From Microthyrium microscopicum (Eukaryota > Ascomycota > Dothideomycetes > Microthyriales > Microthyriaceae), in contig MU004231.1 in assembly GCA_010405405.1 (NCBI GenBank), positions 985,736 to 1,049,735 of the forward strand: a stretch of DNA of 64,000 nucleotides, in the 5' to 3' direction. Every line of letters begins with the position of its first letter. The first letter of the stretch is position 1. Shown here in pieces: positions 1-11,394 of the stretch. The translations under genes and the position numbers were made by a program. Under the pieces are notes generated by a model. The model made no database searches, was not told where the DNA came from, and saw only the letters and a program-made list of their open reading frames with translations.

Positions 1-1113
1 TTAACAGGGGTTCTTTGTCGAGTCTCTGGGCATCTTTCCGAGCTGTTCCCTGCTGTTGCTTTGACTTCAAGTGCAGAGGTGTATCTTCTCTTGAGACCAG
101 GACATCCACTGGAGGATCACATTGCGATCGTTTAGCCCGGTCTGCGCTTCTTTTCGCATGTCGCCGGACTTTAAATTGCTTGCTTGGGGTTTTGATCTCG
201 CTCGGACTAGTGATTGTAATGAAGGAATACTTTGGTGACTTTTTGATTGGTATGTTGGCAACGAATGTGGGCGCAATGTTATTGAAATCTCTAAATGTTG
301 ACATTGTTCAATATACCTAGAAACATTTAGATCCTGACTGATAGAAGCATTGCCCAAATCAAGTTGTACTAAGAGGTATGAGCTGCTCAGAGCTATGGCC
401 CGATTCAATTTGTAAGCCGGTGGAGGAGGACACTCAAAGGGGCACTTGGACGTTTGAAACTTGGACCCATCGACGAACTGTTGGCCGCAGATGCACCGCA
501 GTCCTTAATGTCTGTAATCCAAACCCTCTTCAAGAATATGACCTCACACGCGATCCCTGAAATCCAGATTTGAAAATTGGGAGGAAGTAACAGGTAGTCT
601 CCCGAGAATAGCGGCTAGCAAAGGCAAGATCACTCTGTGCTGCCATCAACTACGATGGCTGCCATGATACTTTTTAAACTGAAGGCCGCCTTGACTGCTG
701 TGAATCGATGCGAGATATCACTGGGTGATTAGTATCGTCGATGGCTCCCGTAGCACTGGATAAATAGCGAAGCGGGTGGCAGCCATCGTATCAGGGGGCC
801 AAAGCGTGGAAAATAAAGCTAATCTGAAATGGTGTTAGTTCATTCAATTCGTATGCGCTTGCACGCGGCGGGAGATCTTCCGGAGACCTACGACATGTTG
901 ACATCTTGGATTTCATCAACTTTCTCAACTTTTCCCAACGTTATGCAACCATTTCGCGTTCCATTTCCATAACTTCCGAGTTTCCCATCGCATCATATGG
1001 GTCCCATAAGCAACTTTAAACCCCATAAACAGCTCTAAATCCCATCGGTTTTCGTCCGCCATTGCATAACTCATCAAATCATACATCAACATACATCGAC
1101 ATACACATCCATC
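1..1113. other. no gene recognised; 5' flank of the palmitoyltransferase gene
   Basis: I find no protein family, tRNA or repeat here. Short open frames exist on both strands but overlap each other and look like no known protein. Bases from about 900 to 1110 are pyrimidine- and AT-rich, with repeated aac, cat and cca triplets, as in a fungal promoter and leader running into the ATG at 1114. Confidence 0.5.
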
Positions 1114-2403
1114 ATGCCTGCCTCAAGGGGCGCCATACGCATGAACACCTGGAGCGGCCGAATTATACCGCTTATAGCAATCGCCGCCAACGCATACGTT
1201 TTATACGTAATAACAAAATCCATCGCAGTCGACTATCTACTGCAGCCAACCCTCAACTATATCCCAAAACGGCGGGCGATTGCCACCGTATTCATCGCAC
1301 TACAATACATCCTCGCCATTCCCACCTTCTCATCATGGCTGCGCTACGCCATCGCCATCCTCACCAATCCTGGTTATACCCCACAAAACCAGAAACCACG
1401 ACGCCGCGGCTCGTCGCGCACCCGGAGCTCGTCGCAAAGAAGAAGCAGGAGCGCCAGTCGAACGCGAGACGAGAAAAGAAAGTCTGATGGCAACATGAAC
1501 ATTGACAGACACGCTGTTCGCGAAGGAACGGATCCGACGCCACCCGGCTTGGAGCACTTTTATCGCAAGCAAGTTTTTACATGCTCAACGGACGGAGTAC
1601 CATCTTTTTGTGAGAGATGCTGGGCTTGGAAGCAAGATCGAGTCCACCATTGCAAAGAACTCAACAGATGCGTCAGCCGGTTTGACCATTATTGTCCTTG
1701 GGTTGGTGGTATTGTTGGCGAAACGAGCCACAAATTCTTCATTCAATTCGCCTTTTACGCTTCGCTCTATTCAGGATTCATCTTCGCTTCTTGTTTATGG
1801 GCTGTAGTTCAGTCCAAAAAAGATTGCCACTCCTCGCCCGTATGTAATAGAGGGTGGCTGAATCCGCACTGGATTGTCGCCATTGCACTCGCAGGAATAT
1901 TCGGCTTCATGGCATTTGGAATCACTCTTAAGTTTGGCCATTCCGTGCTCAAAAATCGCACCACAATTGAAGAGCTCGCTATGGGCCACCCAAATTACTG
2001 CGTGGCCATACGCATAAATCCATCCGAAATACCGCCAGTCTCTAGCGATGGAAAACCAAAGTTCTGGGTCGTCCCTTACCCATTTCGACCACAAACCTCA
2101 GGTCCAACGGACCAACATAGCAGGCGCAACGAGTTTTTATACGCAATCTTATACCCCAAGCCTGGAAGTCACATTTGGGATCTCGGATGGAACAGGAATT
2201 GGCGGGACCTAATGGGAAATCATGTTATAGATTGGTTCTTGCCAATCAAGCTGAGCCCGTGTTTGGATCACGGAAATTTGTTAAGCGATTACCCGTTAGG
2301 AAAGGATTTTGAGGAATTGGAGAAAACTTACCTACCGCATAGGTATAAAAACGGTATCAGAAGAATACCACTGGACGAGGGATGGGTGGAAATGACTGCA
2401 TGA
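1114..2403 (+). CDS. PFA5: Palmitoyltransferase of the Pfa5 type (DHYC variant)
   Basis: Single-exon gene, 429 residues. It should transfer palmitate from acyl-CoA to cysteines of cytosolic or membrane proteins. Two hydrophobic segments lie near the N-terminus (about residues 13-35 and 55-85). The zinc-binding cysteine-rich domain follows (about 165-205) with CERCWAWKQDRVHHC and FDHYCPWVGG. Two more membrane segments come after it (about 210-235 and 250-275), giving the usual four-pass layout. The active motif is DHYC, not DHHC; in yeast this variant is known from Akr1, Akr2 and Pfa5, and there are no ankyrin repeats here, so Pfa5 fits best. The stretch between the second and third segments carries an Arg/Ser-rich insert (about 95-125). 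The ATG at 1114 follows a good fungal context (catcATGCC). Confidence 0.9.
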   Translation: MPASRGAIRMNTWSGRIIPLIAIAANAYVLYVITKSIAVDYLLQPTLNYIPKRRAIATVFIALQYILAIPTFSSWLRYAIAILTNPGYTPQNQKPRRRGSSRTRSSSQRRSRSASRTRDEKRKSDGNMNIDRHAVREGTDPTPPGLEHFYRKQVFTCSTDGVPSFCERCWAWKQDRVHHCKELNRCVSRFDHYCPWVGGIVGETSHKFFIQFAFYASLYSGFIFASCLWAVVQSKKDCHSSPVCNRGWLNPHWIVAIALAGIFGFMAFGITLKFGHSVLKNRTTIEELAMGHPNYCVAIRINPSEIPPVSSDGKPKFWVVPYPFRPQTSGPTDQHSRRNEFLYAILYPKPGSHIWDLGWNRNWRDLMGNHVIDWFLPIKLSPCLDHGNLLSDYPLGKDFEELEKTYLPHRYKNGIRRIPLDEGWVEMTA

Positions 2404-2531
2404 AATAATGATGATGACTGTATATATATTCTTAACCCGTAGATACCCCAATACCCCTAGATAAGTAACTTGAATAGAGCCCAAAGTGGCATTGAATCCT
2501 CACAATTGGGTATATTTACTACATGTTTAGT

Positions 2532-3393
2532 CTATTCTTTAGCACCGTGGACAAACAGTCGCTTTGAAAGATCTGTCTGAGCCTTTTCAGCAACGGCGGG
2601 CGGGCCAGTCTTGCCTCCAAAGACCAGCTGAGCTTTCAAGCTCCATTCGAGCGGCACATTCCAACGATCAGCTACCTTTGCATCCACGATAGGATTGTAC
2701 TCAACGGTCTTTAGCCTCTAGTTCACATGCTGGGGACTGGAATGGAGAACATACATGTTGTAGGTTGGCACCAAATCCTTCAGCTTCAAGGCCAGTCCAC
2801 AGAGCGAACTGGTGCATGGCAGAAGTATGTTCGCTCCATACGGGAAACTTGTCGGCATAGAGAGCGAATTGAGAAACCAATTTGTTGACAGGTTCAGGAT
2901 CTTCGTAAAACAGAATCTGAGTCTCGCGTTAGCAAGCGGCACCATGGTATTCGAGAGGGGTACTGGAACTTACACTTCCATATGCTCCCTTGAAACCGGC
3001 GATTCTGCCTTTTGTGCTCTCAAACTTATCAGCAGGAGTGACACCTTCCAGAGCTTCGAGGACAATGTCCCAGAATTCATCGTGGTCTTTCCCAAGAAGA
3101 ACAAGTAGACGGGCTGATTGTGAGTTGAAGGATGAAGGCACGTTAAGCACAGCCTCTTTTAGGATTTCCTGGATTCGAGTGTCGCTAACTGGAGCATCCT
3201 TGTTAAGGGCGTAGTAAGTGCGGCGATTGCGGACGGCATCAAGGAAAGAAAGTTTTTCAGCCATGGCGGGTTTTGATTGAGACAGAGAGGGTGATGTAGA
3301 GAAGAATGCTTTTCGCGAAGTCGACGTAAGGACTTTAGGTGATGAATGACGAAGTAGAGAAGAAAGTTGGAGTCGAAAGGCAGAGAATGACAT
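2532..3393 (-). CDS. Nitroreductase-family oxidoreductase, probably mitochondrial (Hbn1/Frm2-like)
   Basis: Three exons joined on the minus strand: 3393-2974, 2916-2755 and 2699-2532, with introns of 57 and 55 bases. All phases close and give 249 residues. The first 45 residues are rich in Ser, Arg and Lys with no acidic residue, a typical mitochondrial presequence; an internal Met (MAEKLSF) marks where the family domain begins. The core reads RNRRTYYALNKDAPV, then VPSSFNSQSARLLVLLG, GAYGSILFYEDPEPV, WSEHTSAMHQFALWTGL and FGGKTGPPA. These match the FMN-dependent Hbn1/Frm2 branch of yeast nitroreductases, linked to lipid signalling and oxidative stress. An upstream in-frame Met at 3516 would add a hydrophobic stretch; I prefer 3393 because the presequence then starts cleanly. 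The gene is divergent from thymidylate synthase. Confidence 0.85.
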
Positions 3394-3778
3394 CTTTATA
3401 TCTTGTAGCTGATGGGCAGGAGCTATAGTCGAATAGGAGCTAGATAAAATGACGGCAGCCAGCGCGATAATGGCGATCGATAAATAAGAGGATATCAACG
3501 GTATCATCGGAAACATGCATAAGAGCTTGATCCTTGAAAACTGCGGTGATAGTGGTAGAAATTGCCATGCGACAATTGCTTCCTAATATTTTTCTTCTTC
3601 GAAAGTAAGAAGTATCGAATTGGAGTAGAGATTGTAACGCCGATCGATTGGTCAGCCTTGCATGAGCTTAATTACTAGCTTCCGGGACCCTGGATTGGGC
3701 ACACGTGCGGCTCACGAAATGGACCCGATCCGGTGGATTTCCAACTCGTGTGTGCGGAACCTCTTCCGTGACCCCTCG

Positions 3779-3794
3779 ACGCGTTCCGACGCGT
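3779..3794. promoter_or_regulatory. Two MluI cell-cycle boxes (ACGCGT) in the thymidylate synthase promoter
   Basis: ACGCGT occurs at 3779-3784 and again at 3789-3794, so the centres are 10 bases apart, about one helical turn. They lie 93 to 108 bases before the thymidylate synthase ATG. ACGCGT is the site of MBF (Mbp1/Swi6), which drives G1/S transcription of dNTP and replication genes in yeast, including the thymidylate synthase gene. The motif is seen directly; use by MBF in this organism is inferred. Confidence 0.7.
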
Positions 3795-3886
3795 CTTTCC
3801 CAATTTCATTTGACTTCCTTACCATTGCCAAAAACCACCATCATACAATAAGTCGTACAACGAACAAAGCAATTCGAGCTTTGAGC

Positions 3887-4935
3887 ATGGCCACGGACAC
3901 CGGAAACCCAAGTACCTCTAATGGAACCTCTGCGCGGCATGAAGAGTACCAATATCTTGACTTGATTCGTGAGATCTTGGATGAGGGCGAACTTCGACCT
4001 GATCGGTAAGTCACCGTACTGTATCTTCAGACTAAAGCGTTGCAAAAGATCTAATCAACCTTAGAACTGGTACAGGAACCTGCGCCATCTTCGCTCCTCG
4101 ACCTCTTAAATTTCGCCTTAACCAGGACGGCACTCCCATTCTCCCTCTCCTCACAACCAAACGCGTCTTTCTTCGAGCCGTCATAGCCGAACTTCTCTGG
4201 TTCATTGAAGGCAACACATCATCACTTGCCCTCAGCGAAGCCGGCGTGAAGATATGGGACGGCAACGGCTCCCGTGAATTTCTTGACAATGCTGGTCTAT
4301 CACATCGTGAGGTTGGCGATCTAGGTCCAGTGTACGGCTTTCAATGGCGGCACTTTGGCGCGAAATATGTCGACGCGAAAACAGACTATACTGGTCAAGG
4401 CGTTGATCAGCTTGCCGAAGTTATACACAAACTACGAACAAATCCTTATGATCGTAGGATTATCTTGTCGGCATGGAATCCAGCAGATCTGAAGATTATG
4501 GCGTTACCTCCGTGTCATATGTTCGCACAATTTTACGTTTCATATCCACGAGGTTCGACGTCAACGGCAGATGCCAGTGGAGTTACCAATGGAGACAAGC
4601 CAAAAGGACATCTGCATTGCCAGCTATACCAGAGATCCTGCGATATGGGTCTTGGTGTACCCTTCAACATCGCGAGCTATGCCTTATTGACACACATGAT
4701 TGCCCACGTATGCGACTTGATACCTGGTAGCCTGACACACGTTATGGGTGATGCGCATATCTACGTGGATCACATTGATGCGCTCAAGATTCAGCTAGAG
4801 CGCGAGCCACGGGACTTTCCAAAGCTAGAGATAAATCGCGAATTGGGCGGCAGTATCGATGGCTGGAAGGCAGAAGAGTTTGTTATCAAGGGTTATGATC
4901 CGCATAAAACTATTCCGATGAAAATGTCTGTATAA
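3887..4935 (+). CDS. CDC21: Thymidylate synthase
   Basis: Two exons, 3887-4005 and 4065-4935, split by a 59-base intron inside the conserved DRTGTGT loop; 329 residues. The enzyme methylates dUMP to dTMP with methylene-tetrahydrofolate, the only de novo source of dTMP. Visible family blocks are the phosphate-binding Arg in [30 protein letters not shown], the nucleophile in PPCHMFAQF (Cys190), [21 protein letters not shown] and [13 protein letters not shown]. An insert of about 25 residues rich in Ser, Thr and Gly sits just after the active-site segment, between FYVSYPRG and [10 protein letters not shown]. The start at 3887 gives a short, Thr/Ser-rich head before the conserved YLDLIREIL helix; earlier in-frame Mets would add unrelated sequence. 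Two MCB boxes upstream suggest G1/S control. Confidence 0.95.
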
Positions 4936-5503
4936 GTATGTATCCTGACCAAACGAGATCTTAGCAAACCTTACATCTTCATCATAGATACTCTTTGCCA
5001 AAAATCTTCAAGCAAGCATTATTTCTTCATTATAGTGTCGTGTGGTGTGTGTAATATAGTTCGCGTCAACATTATGTTCTTCCTTATCACATCCCCGTCC
5101 TGTCCCTCTTCCGTAATCCGCATGTCACCTTAAGTCCTCCCATACTGTCCTTGGGCGCCTTGTGGCTGACCAGAGAATGGCTCATTTGGGCCAGCCTGAT
5201 ACTGAGGCGGAGCAGTTTGACAATAATCTAAGAACAACAGAATCGCAAACTCTAGCGCCACTGAGCATACCATTTCATAGCAGACAAATGATTCCTTGAA
5301 AAATTCAAATAGTCTCAAAAATATGATGCTATTTCTGACCAGTTGTAAGTTTTGGACTATGATATTTGTAACAATATCGATTTAAGAATTAGCCTCTGTA
5401 AAGAATTCTTGTCTCGTCTCCTACATCCACAGATTTTTCCGCATACGAGTAAGTGGCATCGACGAGTACGGCTTTCTCGTAAACATAGCATTGTCGTTCC
5501 CGT
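4936..5503. other. intergenic; possible worn 3' exon on the minus strand
   Basis: No complete gene. On the minus strand a frame ending at 5130 finishes in a Pro/Gln/Gly-rich tail (APPQYQAGPNEPFSG) that resembles the C-terminus of some fungal membrane proteins, but nothing recognisable precedes it. I treat it as a remnant or chance frame. Confidence 0.35.
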
Positions 5504-5853
5504 TTAGACCGTGGTTGCAGCTGGAGCAGCTCCGGTCTTCCCTTTCTTTGGATGTTCTTGTTTATGCTGCTTTCTCCGGCCTTTGCTTCCATTACCACCC
5601 GAAGGACTGGCAGCTGGAACTGGAGCTGGAGCAGAACTAGGAGCGTCACTGGCTTCCTGTCTCTTGACTAAACCCGAGCCACTTCCATTCGCCCAGTCTT
5701 GTTCACGAATGGCTGCATCAGATGTAGCTGTGTTTATAGGAAGTGCAAATGAGGGAGAGCTGTGAGTTGGTTTAGTTGAAATGCTTTTCAACCAAGCATA
5801 TTAACTCACATGAGAGCTAGAACAGCCAGTGCTAGAATGTTGTTGAGATACAT
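5504..5853 (-). CDS. Small secreted basic protein with a Kex2-type site
   Basis: Two exons, 5853-5810 and 5759-5504, with a 50-base intron whose removal joins the phases exactly; 99 residues. The N-terminus MYLNNILALAVLALIS is a clear signal peptide. About 30 residues later GLVKRQEASD contains one Lys-Arg pair, the cut site of the Golgi protease Kex2, so the chain is probably a prepropeptide. The mature part would be an Ala/Pro/Ser-rich linker followed by a strongly basic tail (KGRRKQHKQEHPKKGK) ending in ATTV. There is no cysteine in the mature part. I recognise no family. Size, secretion signal, single dibasic site and basic tail fit a secreted peptide of unknown role, possibly an effector or antimicrobial-like peptide; that function is inference only. 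Confidence 0.7.
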
Positions 5854-6809
5854 GGCTTGATGCATGAAATTATGATTTCTGATGAGTAGAGTATAATAAA
5901 AGCTTTGAGTTTAAAGAGATTGGTATCGTGAGAGGATGGATCCTTCCAAGATACATACCTGTCAAGAAATGATTTAGTATGGGATAAACATCTCTCTAGA
6001 TTTTCCAAATTAGCCGTTCACGAAGCCCGTTTTTGACTGCACACAACGGGTAAATTCATCTATTTCTTTACCACGATGATCCTGTTCATTATTTTCTGAC
6101 AGGTCAAAGTCGTAATATTAAGTTGAAATATACTTTATAACTGCAAACATCCATGCATGATAAACCTTTGATTGGATATAGTGATGTTTGGTCCCAAGCA
6201 GGGTGATACCGGTACTAGGTACTGATATGATCCACAGTCCCGTTCGAATAGCAGTTAAATAGCCTAAGGTTTGTAGATCTCAAACACCAGATCAGGTATT
6301 CATCATTTAGTACTAACAAGTAGTAGCCATAAATAGTTTCAGGTTAGTAGAACATACGCCACAAAGGTACAATCGAACGCAGACCCTGTTTATCGATTCA
6401 AACACCCTGCCAAGGTACGTCGAATAAATCTAACCAACTAAATAATCAAGATTATTCGGACCAATATCTTCAGAACTATCTTCGCAGTCCAAACTGGAGT
6501 GTTTACCTGAAGATCTGGGCGATCTGGGATGGCGATTGGTCAGAAAACTGGAGATATGCGAGCAGCGCTTCAAGCAACGCCTGATGACGACACGATCACA
6601 GCCACAGCCAAGTTCCAACTTGGTTTGATTCCCTAGCAGAATGGTTCGTCATAATGAATTAATTCTGGGGTTAGATAGAGCGGGGAACTATGAAATACTT
6701 CTTATCGTGGCCTCAAAAAGATCTAAACATTACATTTGTTGCACAACACAACACAAGTTCACGTTCAGTATCTGGATCGACGCCACCAATTGAAGTCTAC
6801 CAATCAATC
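5854..6809. other. intergenic, no gene seen
   Basis: AT-moderate spacer between the divergent secreted-peptide gene and the Ser/Thr-rich protein gene. Short frames on both strands show no family resemblance. An in-frame Met at 6690 precedes the chosen start at 6810, so part of this stretch is probably 5' leader. Confidence 0.45.
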
Positions 6810-8372
6810 ATGTCTGCGGCAATCACCAATGCATCAATTCAATCAGATGCCAATACGAAGCGATCGAGATGGAAGTTCTTCCCAAAGGACCGCCGCAAGT
6901 CTACAGACGGGCCAGAGAGCATGGCTACGGACAGCAGACTTCATACAGCAGACTCCACGTACGATAGCAGTGGTTTTAATAGTCAAGCATCCGAAAACGA
7001 AAGTAGCGGAAACTCGAGTCTCAATGCGCAAACATCGCCCGGTGGAATGTCATCAGCAGGACACCCATCTCAAACTGCACAAACCCCTCAGAACCATGCT
7101 ACTCCAGCAAAAGTCCCCGAGCCTGGGTTGCTGAACCCGAATCATGCTCTTGGTCATACACAGGTTAGAGCATCATCTAGCGAAGATGTCACCATGACAA
7201 GTCCAACGATACGCAAAGAAGTCCACCATGATGCTGCTTCCGGAACAGCAGTGACAACAGTCACTACGACAACTACGACAACCACAACTATTATCGGGCC
7301 TAATGGTACTACTGTTATTGAAGAACCAAGGCATGAACTCGGAGATGGCAGAAGAACTCCAGAGCCGTCAGCTCAGAGTGAAGCTGTGTCTGCTGCAATC
7401 ATTGGCCAGGGCAACGGTCATCTAGCAGGCCAAAATGAAGCTCAAGACACGCAACAAGGATCTGGGCAATGGAATCCAATGACTCCAGGACATCGGCCCA
7501 TACCCCAGCGAGGTGCCAATAGTAGCATGACTGATTTGAGACAGTCCACTCCAATTGCAGATCAATATCAAAGTAATGCACAACCAGAGCTTCCTCCTCG
7601 AAGTATGTATAGGGCTTTTTCTCCCGGATCGAAGGCTCCAGATAGTAATGTGCAGGTCAATAATGAACCAACTACACCAGTCAGCCCCTTGAGGACTTCT
7701 CAGAACTTTTCATATCCTACAAAGGAAAAAGCCCGACAATGGCTGGATCAAGCTTCTCAGCCACAGAACGGGCAGCCTTCAACTCTGGCAAATTTGAAAA
7801 TGGCCGCTGCAGGAATACACGTAAGTTGCATATAGACAACTCTTCAGATTCTTGTCTAACATTTTCAACAGGGAGCAGGAGAAGCTCTTCGCGGAGCAAT
7901 TTCTCAGACAGCCGACAATCGTTTGCCAATCGGCAAGCCTGATGAAGTAAAAAGAGCGAAACATCAGGATGTCATCGATACTGGCAGATATGAAATTACG
8001 AACCGTCAGTTCGTACCGCGTGAACAACAGCGTGGCAGACAAGAACCAAGATTTTACCCACAAGGGCCTCAATCTATACCACAGCCAACGCAATCTCCAT
8101 CCCTTCCGACTCCTGTGCCTGATGGCCAGCCAACGCATGTCGAGTTGAATCGCAGACGATTTTCGAATGGCTATGATGTAAAAACGATCCAGACCGAGGA
8201 AAGTTCGCCGCCGAAGAAAGGAGGCATTGGGAAGTGGTTGCGCAAATCTCGATCACATCCTAGCGACAAGGACGTGAATGCTAGTGTTGCTACGGAGGAG
8301 AAGAACTTCGAGGCAAACAATGGAAAGTTAAGGAGACGCAGTAAGACTCCGCTTGGTGCGGTCAGAGAATAA
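6810..8372 (+). CDS. Ser/Thr/Gln-rich, mostly disordered fungal protein of unknown function
   Basis: Two exons, 6810-7820 and 7872-8372, with a 51-base intron that is in phase; 503 residues. Composition is dominated by Ser, Thr, Gln, Asn and Pro, with a run of Thr (TTVTTTTTTTTTIIGPNG, about residues 148-166) and no membrane segment. Two islands look structured: NTKRSRWKFFPKDRRK near the N-terminus, basic, and the stretch across the splice junction, NLKMAAAGIHGAGEALRG. A similar basic block, KKGGIGKWLRKSRSHP, lies near the C-terminus. Paired basic W-K/R blocks at both ends with a long disordered centre suggest a scaffold or regulatory protein, but I know no assigned function. An upstream Met at 6690 is possible; the Met at 6810 starts the conserved-looking part. 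Confidence 0.75.
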
Positions 8373-8836
8373 ACGCCAATCGTGTTTTATATAGCAACAG
8401 GTACTTAACTTAATGAATAGACATGTAAAATGTCTCTAATGCTAGCAGCAAATGATAGAAACAATTCCACCTGACAACTCAAGCGACATTACCATCTCAA
8501 ATGACCTTCCCAAGTGAATTGAAGTTCGAGAGCGGTTGGGTCCGGGAGACACTATCGTAAGCTTGCTATCACCATTCTAACCACTTCAAGAACTATTGTG
8601 GTTTTGGGGGAAGATTGCAGTGATGTGTGAATTGCATGGTGAGAGAGGAAAACTTTAGGTTCCACAACCACATGTTATCTTCGAGCATGATGTTCCGTAC
8701 CAGAAGCGAATTAATAGGTTATTGACACTGAGTAAAGACACGTAGACTATTGATCAATGTGTACATAAATACTTCCAAGGTTAAGTTAAGTAGTACTTGA
8801 GATGTCTGTATACGTCCTCTGACTAGGTGAGCTATC
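8373..8836. other. convergent intergenic spacer
   Basis: Lies between the ends of two convergent genes and presumably holds both 3' untranslated regions. I see no coding signal, repeat or RNA gene. Confidence 0.5.
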
Positions 8837-9705
8837 CTATGCCTTGAGGATCTTGACAAGCTCAGTAGCGAAGCAGGTTGCTACTTTCTTGTCTCCAGTT
8901 GCACTGAAATGTACGCCATCACGGGTGTCGGAAGATGGATTGAAGCCGGCAGCGCAGTCTACCACCGTGATTGGAGATGCAGCGGTCGACTTGGTTGGGG
9001 CCCAGGCTGCAATGGCAGAGTCCAATGCCTTGGTATCAGAGCTCTTGCTTGGAGGAATTTGTGCGACCTATTGGAGAGAAATCATGATCAGCTAAATGTG
9101 ATTGAAAGAGGCGAGAAGCATAACTTACCACAATCTTCATCTTGGGGTTGCTCTTGCGCATCTCATCAACAAATTGTCCGAATGCCTCAACAATGGTCGG
9201 GGGCTTGCCACCGAAAGTCTGTGAGAATGGTTAGCTTCCGCAACTTCTGATACCAATATCTTCTGGACCTTACCAAATCGTTAATTCCGAGAAGGATGAG
9301 GACAATGTCTGGGGTGACCTTGGCTAGAACCTTTGGCAACAAGTTCTCCTTTGGGTCGTCCCATTCACCTCCAATGCCACCGAGCTTTCCCTTTGGTCCA
9401 AAAGTGCCCTTTGAGGTGGCCTTGAAGGCAGGATATCCTTCATGACCTCCCTTATCGGCGCAGGAAGATCTTTGAGTGCCAACCATCTTGAATTTGCCGG
9501 TCAATCCTTGAGCATCGAGCATCTTCGCGAGGTCACCTCTCCAGCAGGTCTATCAAAAAAGGTTATTAAATGAAACCATCATCTGTGAAAGAAGTGTACT
9601 CACCACTGCTGTTGTAGAATCGCCCATTGGCATGATCTTCACCTGTGCGAAAATTGAAGGCACGAGAAGAGCGCCGCATAGCAGCGATGCGATTGATAGA
9701 ACCAT
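8837..9705 (-). CDS. Secreted SGNH/GDSL esterase, CE3-like
   Basis: Four exons on the minus strand: 9705-9604, 9549-9274, 9218-9129 and 9067-8837, with introns of 54, 55 and 61 bases. All phases close and give 232 residues. A signal peptide (MVLSIASLLCGALLVPSIFA) leads straight into block I, KIMPMGDSTT, with nucleophile Ser30. Block III is GIND (122-125), with the oxyanion Asn124. Block V is DGVHFS with Asp206 and His209, completing the triad. TCWRGDLAKML after the GDS motif is typical of carbohydrate esterase family 3, so the substrate is likely an acetyl group on xylan or another polysaccharide. Short length (CE3 domains are about 200 residues) and lack of a carbohydrate-binding module suggest a single-domain secreted enzyme. 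Confidence 0.88.
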
Positions 9706-11394
9706 CTTGTGTTGGAGAATATTCAGACTGTAAAGGAACGAGGTCTTAGCGTGAGTTTCCGAGCGTAGTCAAATTTTGGCTGCGGCGGAGAACTTATATA
9801 CATCTGGGGTAGATCGTACATATTTGCTCTATTACCATGAGATATAAAGTTTTATATTAAAACCTGACGGGAGCTTGGGGTCAGCTTTGGATATGGACGA
9901 ATCAGTCTTCCAGACCAATCAACCCTAATATCTACTGGTACCATCTTTCCCAATGTCTAGATCGGAAGTTCCGGGATTGTCTAATATAATATGTACAAAG
10001 GTTCGTTCTATGCCCTTTTGGGTATCCTCATTTTAATGGACTGGGTATTGTGGCAAGAACTGGGAATGATGCTTCTTAACGAGAGCATGGCCGTGCAATC
10101 ACAAGATCAGCTAGCATCACTGAATAGGAGCCCATAAATACAATGAATCTACAGTGGATATGCAGCACTCTACCAGTCAGGATCGGATAAACGTAGACAC
10201 TGGGCACAATTGCCTAAACCTTGAGTGCGCACAGCATCAGAACTTTTTCAAGGCATGCTGAAACTCAAGTATATATTGAATCCGCACTACCATTGTAGTA
10301 ATAGCACCTTTTGGCAGGCACTAGCAATTCTGAAGTGGTAGGTAGGGCCAGGTATCCAGGCAGCCAGGATATGCAATGGACCACAGAGCCGATACACTGA
10401 CGCGACCAGAGAGAAGGTAAGTTCCATGCCTGTAGATTCGAGGCTGCGGTGAATATTCAACGGATGGCGTAACGAAGACTGAGCAGCCGTCTTTTGCTTA
10501 AAATACCGAGCAACGAAAAGTGCTTCTCAGTCGAGATTATATGCTGAACGCTTGCGCGCATAGGAGAATCCGCGATCCCAGTTGTCAAAGAGGCACTTGA
10601 TAGGTCTTTTTTCGTCACTACACTGGCCTTATAACGGGTAGCTACTACGGAGTACAAGCAGGGCGAGCTGGAGTCGTAGTCAACATCTTCCTTGGACGTT
10701 CATGAGGTGCGCTTATAGCAAGTTTGATGTGGTTGCCACCACCAGGTGTTACTTTTGATGAAGCAGATATGCCGAATCTGCCTTTGAGTTGGATGAACCA
10801 CGCCGATTCTCAATGTCTCATGCGTCTTATCGTGAATGATTGAATGATGTTTTGTCTGTAATCCGTTGCGCCTTATAAGGTATTTTGGCGATTGCATCTG
10901 ACAAGCAAGAAATTGTGGGAGAAAATGGAGTCAGATTAAAAGATGAAGATCATTATTAGCCGTCCGAATCATTCCAGCGTAAAAATGATTTGAGAAGAGA
11001 AAATAAGAAAGGGCGAAAGGCTAGAACTTGAACTTGAAAAGCCAAAACTTAAAAGGGTCCAGATCTACACTACTCCTGTAACGTGTAGCGTGTAGAGGCA
11101 GAGAGGCATCCAATGAAATCACAAGTATCCAAGCCACAACCCGATTAGTGCCTCTACGACCTCCATCGGTCGTCCTTTCAGTCTTGTTCAGAATCCGGAT
11201 CCAGCTCGTCGAAGCGACAATGGAGTACCTCAACTCCTCAACTGCTCCGCGAACGTTTTGATTCTCATCGACACCTAGTACTGCGAACATAACCTGGACC
11301 TAGGAATATTCATGTCTTCAACGTCAGTTCCAAGACAAGATGCATTGAAAGAGTTGCAACCTAACGCGTCATTGCGCCTAACACCACATTCGAC
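9706..11394. other. intergenic, no gene recognised
   Basis: About 1.7 kb with only short frames of no recognisable family on either strand. Base composition is like that of the neighbouring genes, not of the AT-rich blocks. The last few hundred bases are probably the promoter and leader of the histidine kinase. I see no tRNA, repeat or transposon end. Confidence 0.45.

Noticed and set aside
5130-5318. Minus-strand frame with a Pro/Gln-rich tail
   Set aside because: Only the last 30 residues look protein-like; no upstream exon or domain could be joined, so I did not call a gene.
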